Source of the DNA: Fimenecus sp963590415
GTDB taxonomy: Bacteria; Bacillota; Clostridia; Oscillospirales; Acutalibacteraceae
Direction: 5' to 3'
DNA: 64,000 nucleotides
Assembly: GCA_963590415.1 (NCBI GenBank)
Contig: CAVAPB010000005.1
Location: forward strand, 28,114 to 92,113
Part shown: positions 57,051 to 64,000 of the stretch, in pieces
Layout of the letters: the number at the start of each line of letters is the position of its first letter
Numbering within the stretch: position 1 is the stretch's first letter
Notes under the pieces: generated by a model
Seen by the model: the letters and a program-made list of their open reading frames with translations, nothing else
The model's database searches: none
Told to the model about the DNA's origin: nothing
Position numbers and translations under genes: made by a program

Positions 57051-58502
57051 TCATTCGGCATTTCTCTCTTGAGCGAGCTGAACCTGTAGCTCTTCAAGTC
57101 TGCTCTTTGAGAGCTTATATCCGAATGTCAAAATTATAAACATAATTAAAAGCACTATTGCGGGAATAAGCGTCGTTATATCATAAAGGCGCTCAAGAAC
57201 CTGCTGATTTTGACCTATGTCAACCTTGCTTACATCGTAGCCGATAAGAGCAAGCAAAGCCGAAGAGCCTGCTCCGGCAGCCGTCTGACCGAGCTTTCTC
57301 GTAAATGAGAAGAATGCGTAGCTTGTTCCCTCTTCTCTTCTGCCCGAAAGCAGCTCCTGATAGTCGATAACATCCATAACAAGCGCCCATACCTCAAGCA
57401 CCAAAAAGGTCTGACCCATACCGCTGAAGAATGTGAGCACAAGGAAAGCGTACGGATTCATTGCAAAAGGTGTGAATTTGAGGAAATACATAAGCAGATT
57501 GACAACAGCCGCAAAGCCGAGACCTACCGCGCAGATTTCCTTTTTGCCGTATTTGCGTATAAGCTTACCCATCACAGGCAGGAACATTGCCATGGGAAGA
57601 TATGTGCAAACGGTTACGAATGAATAAAGTCCGGGCTTACCGTAATAGTTCTTGAAAAGATAGTTATAGTTGGTCTGCGTGTACATCTGGAATGCTATGA
57701 GAAGCATTGAAACGCCGCAGAGCGCAAGGAAGGGCTTGTTTTTAAGCAGGAATTTTACGGTATTGAAAACATTGTAGCCCTCCTGTTTCTGCTTGGGCGG
57801 AGGCGCAATTCTTTCCTTGGTACACTTAAAGTGAATGTAATATGTTATTGCCGTAAGTATCGCAAGGATAAGCACCGCATAAAACACCTTCATCGGGTCA
57901 AGCTTTTTCACCGTGCTGTCGCCGACCGCAACGGTGGTATAAACGAGCATGGGCATCAGTATCTGTGCGGGAAGTCCGCCGATGCCTGCGCCGACCGAAC
58001 GCCACATTGAAAGCGAGGAACGCTCGATTTCATCATCCGTGATTACAGATGCGAGCGAGCCGTAAGGAATGTTCGTGCCCGTGTACATCATACCGTAGAA
58101 AATGTAGGTAACATACGCATATGCAAGGTACTGACCCTCGCTCCATACGATGTTCGTTCCAAAAAAGTTGTTTATGACAAGCGGCAAATCCGTGAACATA
58201 AACAGCGCCGAAATTGCAAGCGGAATTGACGCACCGAGAATATACGGGCGGAACCTGCCGTGTTTTGTGGGTTTTCTCGAATCGACAAAGGCGCCCCACA
58301 TCGGGTCGTTTATTGCGTCCCAAATTCTTGCAATCATAAACAGTACCGCTACCTTAGCCGGTGAGATACCGAGTGTGTCTGTGTAGAACACCTGCAAAAA
58401 TGAGGATATAAGCGCAAATGTAAGAAGTCCCGCCGTGTCGCCGAGAGCGTATCCTATACGGTCTTTTACGCCTATACCGTGAGTTGAAGATTTTTCAGCC
58501 AT
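57051..58502 (-). CDS. GPH-family sugar:cation symporter (MelB/YihO-like)
   Basis: A 483-residue major-facilitator-type transporter of the glycoside-pentoside-hexuronide family with about 12 membrane segments. Family features are DRIGYALGDTAGLL, ARIWDAINDPMWGAFVDSRKPTKHGRFRPYI (quoted as ARIWDAINDPMWGAFVDSR) and TGTNIPYGSLASVITDDEIERSS. YihO and YihP of E. coli, from the same family, import sulfoquinovose or its glycosides. Here it would bring in sulfoquinovose or sulfoquinovosylglycerol. It lies 14 bases after the glycosidase gene and 16 before the transaldolase gene. Confidence 0.9.
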   Translation of the reverse strand: MAEKSSTHGIGVKDRIGYALGDTAGLLTFALISSFLQVFYTDTLGISPAKVAVLFMIARIWDAINDPMWGAFVDSRKPTKHGRFRPYILGASIPLAISALFMFTDLPLVINNFFGTNIVWSEGQYLAYAYVTYIFYGMMYTGTNIPYGSLASVITDDEIERSSLSMWRSVGAGIGGLPAQILMPMLVYTTVAVGDSTVKKLDPMKVFYAVLILAILTAITYYIHFKCTKERIAPPPKQKQEGYNVFNTVKFLLKNKPFLALCGVSMLLIAFQMYTQTNYNYLFKNYYGKPGLYSFVTVCTYLPMAMFLPVMGKLIRKYGKKEICAVGLGFAAVVNLLMYFLKFTPFAMNPYAFLVLTFFSGMGQTFLVLEVWALVMDVIDYQELLSGRREEGTSYAFFSFTRKLGQTAAGAGSSALLALIGYDVSKVDIGQNQQVLERLYDITTLIPAIVLLIMFIILTFGYKLSKSRLEELQVQLAQERNAE

Positions 58503-58516
58503 TACAAAGCCCTCCG

Positions 58517-60511
58517 TTAAATATTTTTAAGTTTCAGAAATTCATCCTTAAACGGACTGTCTTTTCTGATGAATACGGGAATTTCGCCGAGTTCGGCAGG
58601 AACGGTATGCTCGCCGCCCCTGTATTCTCTGCCCGACCAGAGGTGTATCCAGCTGTCCTCGGGCAAATAAACCTTTCTGTTGTGCGCCTTGGGTCTTAAA
58701 ACGGGACAGACAAGTATATCCCGTCCCAAAAGATACTCATAAGCCTCGGTATAAGCACTTTCCTCGTCATAATAGAAGAAAAGAGGTCTTACAACTCCCA
58801 CACCCTTTTCGGTGTTGTATTTTACCGCCTGTTTAAGATACGGCTTGAGCTTTTTGTGAATATTACTGTACATAGCTCCGTGCGACAGCACCCGTTCGCT
58901 TGCGTCAAACTGGGCGTTGAGGTCGGGATTTAAGCCCTCGTGTCCTCGCAGCACGGGCGAAAAGGCGTTCATCTCACACCAACGCATAAACAACTCCTCG
59001 CTGCGCTTGAGATTGAAAAATGTGGTGTATCCGCCTATGTCAGAATGTGAAAGCCCGTATCCGCTGCATGTAAGCGACAGCATTGCGGGAATTACCGACG
59101 GCAACCCGAAGTCAATCGAAAAGTCAACATGATTATCGCCGTTCCACATCATTGTTGAATACTTCGGCGTTTCGCTGTAGCCCGCACGGGTGAAGAACAT
59201 AATCTCGCCGAGCTTGCCTGCCTCCTCGACAGCCTCACGGTTGAGCCTTGCCCACCGAGCTGGCCATGTGTTGTGAACGAGCTGCGCATCTTCGCCGCTG
59301 TAAAGAACGGCGTCGGTGGGAAGATACTCGCCAAAGTCAGCCATCCAGCCCGAGAAGCCGAAGTCTATCATATTTTTCTTTATAATGCCCTTGAGCCATT
59401 CGCACGCCTCGGGATTGGTCAAATCGACAATCGCCGCGGGGAAAGTGGTAATCGTAACATAATAATCCTTGCCGTCCTTGTCCTTGACGCAATATCCCTT
59501 TTCACTTGCGTATTTGTAAAGCGGCTTTTCGACCGCCAAAAAGGTGTTGCAGTAGCCCAGAACCTTTATGCCTTTTCCGTTCAGCTCTTTTATCTTTTCG
59601 GGCAGGTCGGGATAGAGCTCCGAGTCGTGCTCCCAATTCCAGAAAAGCTGTTTGCCTACTGCCGTAACGCGCCTACCCTCCCAGTCCTGAATCCACACGC
59701 CGTTTACCGCCATATTGTTTGAAAGCGCGGTATCGACCTTTTTCATCATAACATCCGTGCCGCCCTGTATGCCGAGTATCTCGCCGTCATACACCCAATC
59801 GGGCAATTCGGGCTGTCTGCCGAGGGTCATCGAAAGCTCCGATAAAACATCTTCAAATGTGTCGCCGAAGCCGAAACAAAAATCGGCAATTTCATCAATT
59901 TTAACGGTATGACTGCATTTGTCGGTAAAATCAAATTCACACCGAGCGGTGGCAAAGGTGTGGAAGAAATATTTTCGCGAGCTTAAAAAGGTCGGCTGAG
60001 CGTAATAGGTCTCATAATTCGAGAACCGCTGCTTATGCGTTGAATCACGCAAGCCGAAAACTTGCTTTACAAGCTTCTTTGCAACCTGCATTGCGTTTAT
60101 ATGCTCGGCAACCCAACAGTTGACCCTTTTGCCCCTCAAATCAAACTCCGAGAAAATTTCGCCCGTGCCGTAAACATGCTCGTCGGGCAAGGCGGGGATT
60201 TTAATGTAAAGCCTGTTATAATCCTGTAAGCCGTCTGTATGAACGAACAGCCTGTCTCCGTCAAGCGAAAGCTCGGCGCCGCATTTTCCGAAACCGACCT
60301 TGAGCGTATCACCTTCAACATTAAGACTCTTGACTTCAAGCGCTACGGGCTTCGAGGCAGTCTCCTTTATTTTGAATGTGCCGTGGCTCATTGCGTAGGT
60401 GTTTTTGCCGTTACCGACACAAAGAGGCTTATCCCCTTTTGCAAGCGAATAAACGCAAGTGCCGTTTCTGATTATTTTAACCGCATTGTCTTTTAACTGA
60501 AAGGTAAGCAT
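58517..60511 (-). CDS. GH31 alpha-glycosidase closely resembling sulfoquinovosidase YihQ
   Basis: A 664-residue GH31 enzyme without signal peptide; it lines up with E. coli YihQ (recalled sequence) with a constant offset of 13 residues through the active site. Nucleophile Asp392 is in WMADFGEYLPTD and acid/base Asp459 in MMWNGDNHVDF. Of the YihQ sulfonate-site residues Q262, Q288, R301, W304 and Y508, the matches here are Q249, Q275, Gln288, W291 and Y495, so the key Arg is Gln (GKQLFWNW). It is expected to release sulfoquinovose from glycosides such as sulfoquinovosylglycerol, but the Arg to Gln change leaves substrate specificity open. First gene of the operon; ATG at 60511 follows GGGAGAAG. 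Confidence 0.88.
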   Translation of the reverse strand: MLTFQLKDNAVKIIRNGTCVYSLAKGDKPLCVGNGKNTYAMSHGTFKIKETASKPVALEVKSLNVEGDTLKVGFGKCGAELSLDGDRLFVHTDGLQDYNRLYIKIPALPDEHVYGTGEIFSEFDLRGKRVNCWVAEHINAMQVAKKLVKQVFGLRDSTHKQRFSNYETYYAQPTFLSSRKYFFHTFATARCEFDFTDKCSHTVKIDEIADFCFGFGDTFEDVLSELSMTLGRQPELPDWVYDGEILGIQGGTDVMMKKVDTALSNNMAVNGVWIQDWEGRRVTAVGKQLFWNWEHDSELYPDLPEKIKELNGKGIKVLGYCNTFLAVEKPLYKYASEKGYCVKDKDGKDYYVTITTFPAAIVDLTNPEACEWLKGIIKKNMIDFGFSGWMADFGEYLPTDAVLYSGEDAQLVHNTWPARWARLNREAVEEAGKLGEIMFFTRAGYSETPKYSTMMWNGDNHVDFSIDFGLPSVIPAMLSLTCSGYGLSHSDIGGYTTFFNLKRSEELFMRWCEMNAFSPVLRGHEGLNPDLNAQFDASERVLSHGAMYSNIHKKLKPYLKQAVKYNTEKGVGVVRPLFFYYDEESAYTEAYEYLLGRDILVCPVLRPKAHNRKVYLPEDSWIHLWSGREYRGGEHTVPAELGEIPVFIRKDSPFKDEFLKLKNI

Positions 60512-60526
60512 AAGACTTCTCCCGAC

Positions 60527-60555
60527 ATAATTATTTAACTGCGTTAATCAATTAT
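60527..60555. promoter_or_regulatory. Candidate operator palindrome for the sulfosugar operon
   Basis: A 29-bp imperfect palindrome centred on 60541: ATAATT, then TTAAC / GTTAA arms around a TGC centre, then AATTAT. Eleven of 14 pairs match. It begins directly beside the -10 (60556-60561) and covers the predicted transcription start, where a repressor would block transcription. The ROK protein at 51456 is the likely ligand-responsive regulator. Confidence 0.65.
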
Positions 60556-60585
60556 ATTTTACATTTTATCCGCTTCGCTTGTCAA
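60556..60585 (-). promoter_or_regulatory. Promoter of the sulfosugar operon
   Basis: On the minus strand TTGACA (60585-60580), an 18-bp spacer and TAAAAT (60561-60556). The start point would lie near 60549, inside the palindrome. Confidence 0.72.
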
Positions 60586-60596
60586 CAAACGCCGAC

Positions 60597-60621
60597 AAAA
60601 AAACCGTACAAAATTGTACGG
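60597..60621 (-). terminator. Terminator after the FGGY kinase gene
   Basis: On the minus strand CCGTACAA / TTGTACGG (60621-60604) followed by TTTTTTT (60603-60597). It separates the kinase transcript from the sulfosugar operon. Confidence 0.9.
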
Positions 60622-60650
60622 CTGTTTTTGTCATAATATACAATGAAAAT

Positions 60651-62240
60651 TTATTTGAGCTTTTCCGAGGCGAGCTTCTCAACACATATTGCACAATTGT
60701 ATCTTTCCATATATTTGTCAAAGCCCTCAACATCTCTCGGGTCGGGATCGACGCTCACGGACTCCGCATTTGCAAACACCTTGCGGTCAAGATAATCTTC
60801 TAAGCTCTCATTCCCCTTTTCGAGCATATAAAGCGCCAGCACCGCCATGCCCCACGGTCCGCCCTCGCCTGCGGTTTTCATAACGGTAACCTTTGTGTTG
60901 AGAGCCGCCGCTGTAATTTTCTGCCCCACGCCCTCTGTTTTGTAAAGTCCGCCGTGACCCGAAATATTGTCAATGGTTATGCCCTCTTTTTTAAGGAGAA
61001 TATCATTACCGTTTTTTAGCGCCGCAAATGCCGAGTACAATTCGTTTCTCATAAAGTCGGCAAGCGTGAGCTTTGAGTCGGGAAGTCTTAAAAGCATGGG
61101 TCTGCCCTCCGAAAGTCCCAAAACGGGTTCGCCCGAAAGGCAGTTGTAGGAAACTATGCCGCCGCAGTCGGTTGCGCCTTTGAGCGCTTCAAAATAGAGC
61201 AGGTCGTATGCCTTTGATTTTTCGACAGGGTGTCCGTCCAGAGCCGAAAACTCGCAGAACATTTTTACCCAGGCGTCAATGTCGCCCGTGCAGTTGTTGC
61301 AGTGTACCATTGCAACGGGCTTTCCCGTCGGCGTTGTAACAATATCGATTTCCCCGTAAACGCCCTTGAGCGGTTTTTCAAGTACGACCATTGAAAAGAT
61401 GCTCGTGCCCGCTGAAACATTTCCCGTTTTTTCCCTGACGGCATTTGTGGCGGTCATACCCGTGCCTGCGTCACCCTCGGGCGGACAGACGGGAATACCC
61501 GCTTTGAGCGTTTTGCTCTCGTCCAAAAATTCCGCTCCGCTCTCGGTGAGCGTCCCTGCGTTTTCTCCTGCCGTGAGCACCCTCGGCAAAATATCGCAAA
61601 GTGAAAAATCATATCCGTCCTTTTTTATCAGGGCGTTAAATTTTTTCATCATTCCTTCGTCATAATTATTCGTTTCGGAATCAATGGGGAACATACCGCT
61701 CGCCTCGCCTACGCCTGCGACAAATTCTCCCGTAAGTCTCGAATGGATATACACGGCAAGCGTGGAAAGCCTTGCAAGATCTTTAAGGTGCTCCTCGCCG
61801 TTTATCATTGCCTGACGAAGATGCGCTATCGACCACCTCTGAGGAATGTTGAAGCCGAAAAGCTCCGTCAGCTCCTCACTCGCACGGGCGGTCGAGGTGT
61901 TGCGCCAGGTTCTGAAAGGCGTGAGCAAATCGCCGTCCTTATCGAATGCCATATATCCGTGCATCATTGCGGAAACGCCGATTGAACCGACTGTCGAAAG
62001 TTCAATTCCGTACTTTTCTTTTACATCTTTTTTAAGGTCGTTATAGCACTTGTGAAGCCCCGAATGAATGTCGTCGAGCGAGTAAGTCCACACGCCGTTT
62101 TCAAGCCTGTTTTCCCATGTATGGCTGCCCGAAGCCACGGGTGCTGCTGTGTCGTCAATGAGCACCGCTTTTATTCTTGTCGAGCCAAGCTCGATACCTA
62201 AGCTTGTTTTTCCGAGTAGTATTTTTTCCTTGATTTCCAT
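60651..62240 (-). CDS. FGGY-family carbohydrate kinase, substrate unknown
   Basis: A 529-residue FGGY kinase (xylulokinase/rhamnulokinase/ribulokinase superfamily). The N-terminal phosphate motif is GIELGSTRIKAVLIDD (residues 15-30), the substrate-domain MHGYMAFDKDG and RTWRNTST follow, GDAGTGMTA is the second ATP motif, and SGHGGLYKTEGVGQK, with AGEGGPWGMAVLALY near the end, is the C-terminal FGGY motif. It has its own promoter (62274-62302) and terminator, so it is a separate unit next to the sulfosugar operon. The sulfo-TAL route needs no kinase of this type, so it may serve another sugar, or a side branch. Confidence 0.87.
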   Translation of the reverse strand: MEIKEKILLGKTSLGIELGSTRIKAVLIDDTAAPVASGSHTWENRLENGVWTYSLDDIHSGLHKCYNDLKKDVKEKYGIELSTVGSIGVSAMMHGYMAFDKDGDLLTPFRTWRNTSTARASEELTELFGFNIPQRWSIAHLRQAMINGEEHLKDLARLSTLAVYIHSRLTGEFVAGVGEASGMFPIDSETNNYDEGMMKKFNALIKKDGYDFSLCDILPRVLTAGENAGTLTESGAEFLDESKTLKAGIPVCPPEGDAGTGMTATNAVREKTGNVSAGTSIFSMVVLEKPLKGVYGEIDIVTTPTGKPVAMVHCNNCTGDIDAWVKMFCEFSALDGHPVEKSKAYDLLYFEALKGATDCGGIVSYNCLSGEPVLGLSEGRPMLLRLPDSKLTLADFMRNELYSAFAALKNGNDILLKKEGITIDNISGHGGLYKTEGVGQKITAAALNTKVTVMKTAGEGGPWGMAVLALYMLEKGNESLEDYLDRKVFANAESVSVDPDPRDVEGFDKYMERYNCAICVEKLASEKLK

Positions 62241-62273
62241 TTGAGCACCGTCCGAAATTTATTGTTTAAGTCT

Positions 62274-62302
62274 ATTTTAATATAAGTTTACATATTTTTC
62301 AA
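62274..62302 (-). promoter_or_regulatory. Promoter of the FGGY kinase gene
   Basis: On the minus strand TTGAAA (62302-62297), a 17-bp spacer and TAAAAT (62279-62274). Confidence 0.7.
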
Positions 62303-62528
62303 CACAAAATGCAAAGTCCGAAAAGCCTTGATAATGCGTGGTTGCGGAGCTTCGCAACCGAAGGTTTCCCCGAAAAATCGCACTTGCAAACCAGAGTTGG
62401 TAGCGCAACCGCACTTTTTTTCGTAAGATATAGGCGTACCGAGCGGACGGGAGTCGGGACTCGGACAAAAACAAAAAAATCATCCAAATCAAAAATAAAA
62501 AATATCACACACAAAGGAGAACACAACA

Positions 62529-63488
62529 ATGAAAAAGACAAACACAATCCACTTCGGAATTCAGAGAAAAATCGTTTCAAATATGACCGCTGAAAGCTGG
62601 GAAACAATCCCTCACGTTACCTATAATTACGAACCCGATGTAACTGCTTTTATGCGTGAATATAAGAAGCTTAATATCGGCAGAAGCAAGGACGACAAGA
62701 TAACCGTAAACACGCTTATGTTAAAGGTAATCACAGAAGGTCTCAAGGCTGCTCCGATACTCAACTCGCACATCAACTTCAACCGCAAGCTCGTCAGAGG
62801 AGAACTGAACACCTTCGAGGACATCAACATTTCAATGCCGATGATACTCCCCAACGGCGAGATGATGACGGTTAATCTTCACAATTTTGAAAACAAAAAT
62901 CTTGACGAAATGACGGCGGAAATAAAAGATGTTGCACGCCGTGCGGAAAACTCCGACCTCAACGAGGTTATGTTTGATGTATCGCTCGACAACACTCTTA
63001 CCGCATTGAAGCACGGAAAAATTATGCAGACTCTTTGCAGACTTATCGGCTCAAAGACGGGCAAGCACAAGGTTAAAACTCTCAAGGGCAAAGCCAAGAA
63101 AGAGTACGAGGCAATTCCCGTTGAGGACAGACTTACAAAGCACGACATTGAGCAGGGCACAACAACCGTTTCAAATATCGGCTCAACCTACCGTCAGCAG
63201 AGAGGCTCAACCTGCCTGCTTGAAATTATCCCGCCACAGGTTACAGCTTTTGCTGTCGGCGCGGTTCAGGATAAACCCGTTGTCGTTACCGACGCTTTCG
63301 GCAAAAAGGATGTCGAGGCAAGACAGGTGCTTCCCATCTGCATAGCGTTCGACCACAGAGCGCTCGACTTCGGCGATATAGTACCGTTCCTTGAAAGGCT
63401 TGACGATATTTTCGAGAACCCCGCACAGATTCATTCCTGGGTTTCAGACGAAAAGTCGAACATTGACGCACAGAAAATGGATGCTTAA
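62529..63488 (+). CDS. Orphan lipoyl-less E2-type acyltransferase domain protein
   Basis: A 319-residue protein equal to the catalytic domain of dihydrolipoamide acyltransferases (E2 of 2-oxoacid dehydrogenases). The active-site stretch is ICIAFDHRALDFGDIVPFL, close to the E2 consensus HRxxDG (here DHRALDFGD), and the SNIGSTYRQQRGS segment also matches. There is no lipoyl domain, no E1/E3-binding domain, and no E1 or E3 gene nearby. Such stand-alone domains may act as acyltransferases on other acceptors. The ATG at 62529 follows AAAGGAG. The divergent upstream gap holds a GGTTGCG/CGCAACC hairpin (62339-62358). Confidence 0.83.
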   Translation: MKKTNTIHFGIQRKIVSNMTAESWETIPHVTYNYEPDVTAFMREYKKLNIGRSKDDKITVNTLMLKVITEGLKAAPILNSHINFNRKLVRGELNTFEDINISMPMILPNGEMMTVNLHNFENKNLDEMTAEIKDVARRAENSDLNEVMFDVSLDNTLTALKHGKIMQTLCRLIGSKTGKHKVKTLKGKAKKEYEAIPVEDRLTKHDIEQGTTTVSNIGSTYRQQRGSTCLLEIIPPQVTAFAVGAVQDKPVVVTDAFGKKDVEARQVLPICIAFDHRALDFGDIVPFLERLDDIFENPAQIHSWVSDEKSNIDAQKMDA

Positions 63489-63520
63489 TTTTACCTAATC
63501 CCTATCTATATAAATACCTT

Positions 63521-63568
63521 AAAGCACATCGCCGCCCACCCGAAAGAGTGAACGGCGCTGTGCTTTTT
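63521..63568 (+). terminator. Terminator after the E2-like gene
   Basis: Stem AAAGCAC..CGCCG / CGGCG..GTGCTTT (63521-63534 with 63553-63566), one small internal mismatch, then a T-run. Confidence 0.85.
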
Positions 63569-63589
63569 ATTAACCGATTTGCAGACGAA

Positions 63590-64000
63590 CACAGTTCGCC
63601 CTACGATATGATATTCGATGCAATTTTATTGTGTCGGTCGATTTTATGCGACGCTCCAAGCCGCATTAACAAACACAGGCTCCCTCTGACGAGGGAGCGA
63701 AACTTCTTGGGAAATTTTATATTTATTGTCGGACAGGGGCAAGCCCTGTCCCTACGGCAATTTGATATTTATTAACGGCGGGAGCAAGCCCCCGCCCTAC
63801 CGGTATGCAACGCACAACCCGTAGGGGCGACCTGCGGTCGCCCGTCAATTTCAGCAATAAAAAAGCGGGCGAACACAGTTCGCCCCTACGATATAATATA
63901 AAATGCAATTTTATTGTTACGGTCAATTTTGTGCTACGCCAACAGATGCTCCCTTTATCCGCCACAGGCGGCGGTCGCATATGTTGCCCGTCAGAGGAAG
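63590..64000. repeat. Mosaic of palindromic repeats running to the window edge
   Basis: No gene seen. Modules: A remnant (about 63588-63607); a CTCCCTCTGACGAGGGAG palindrome (about 63681-63700); B (about 63731-63758); C (about 63776-63800); A' and A (about 63821-63892); then the 57-base sequence ending GCCCGTCAGAGGAAG (63944-64000), identical in order to 50820-50877. The block is cut by the window end. Confidence 0.85.

Noticed and set aside
51456..60511. L-fucose or L-arabinose catabolic operon
   Set aside because: The isomerase fold allows it, but no fuculose/ribulose phosphate aldolase is present. The GH31, transaldolase, YihU-like and TauE genes fit sulfoglycolysis better. The neighbouring FGGY kinase is on a separate transcript.
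62380..62470. Possible tRNA or tRNA fragment (GAGTTGGTAGCGC-like stretch)
   Set aside because: A D-arm-like sequence can be read, but no anticodon stem, T-arm or acceptor pairing could be drawn.

Overview
The window is chromosomal DNA from a low-to-moderate GC, spore-forming Clostridia member, most likely a gut Oscillospirales/Ruminococcaceae-type bacterium. The signs are SpoVAC and BofA sporulation genes, an IreB homologue, Firmicutes-type PyrR and L10 leaders, cohesin-domain surface proteins, consensus sigma-A promoters, frequent TTG/GTG starts, and GC-rich palindromic repeat families in most long intergenic gaps. The species cannot be fixed from this sequence alone.

Layout. 1-4.8 kb (minus strand): myo-inositol catabolism genes iolJ, iolC, iolB and iolD (iolD cut by the window edge), interrupted by a DUF218 (SanA-like) gene and a DUF559 nuclease-like gene. 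5.3-15 kb: spoVAC, an orphan ABC ATPase, ireB, hflX with a heterodimeric ABC exporter, a CPA2 cation/proton antiporter, tRNA-Val with a duplicated 3' end, bofA and an unknown protein. 15-19.4 kb: uracil permease and pyrR behind a PyrR-type attenuator, then plsY, a mutarotase-like gene, a DUF1292 gene and a structured non-coding RNA. 20.6-29.9 kb (minus): two membrane-anchored cohesin proteins, rqcH, a Nif3-family gene, trmK, a DUF1858 protein, a GT2 glycosyltransferase, a large GH36-like glycosidase with a LamG-like domain, and a C_GCAxxG_C_C protein. 30-33.7 kb (minus): rpmG-secE-nusG-rplK-rplA, then rplJ-rplL behind an L10 leader. 33.9-46.1 kb: an LRR/SLH surface protein, metA, hemW, a YbaK-like deacylase, lepA, a YitT-family gene, mrnC, obg, a small membrane protein, a TVP38-like gene and galT. 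47-50.4 kb: a three-gene archaeal-type glutamate synthase.

The most notable region is 51.4-60.6 kb, one tight minus-strand operon of eight genes: a GH31 sulfoquinovosidase-like glycosidase, a GPH sugar symporter, a transaldolase, a 3-sulfolactaldehyde-reductase-like dehydrogenase, a DUF4867 cupin-like protein, a fucose-isomerase-fold isomerase, a TauE/SafE exporter and a ROK regulator. This set matches the 6-deoxy-6-sulfofructose transaldolase (sulfo-TAL) route for the plant sulfosugar sulfoquinovose, with DHPS as the predicted exported product. A 29-bp imperfect palindrome lies beside and over the start region of the operon promoter and is a candidate operator. The glycosidase keeps four of the five sulfonate-recognition positions of E. 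coli YihQ but has Gln where the key Arg should be. An FGGY kinase lies upstream behind its own promoter and terminator, and an orphan lipoyl-less E2-type acyltransferase gene follows on the plus strand.

The long gaps at 5.0-5.3, 19.4-20.6, 40.9-41.8, 46.2-46.8, 50.5-51.4 and 63.6-64.0 kb hold mosaics of the same short palindromic modules plus larger composite repeats. Open reading frames inside them look spurious. All functions are inferred from sequence and context; no database search was run.
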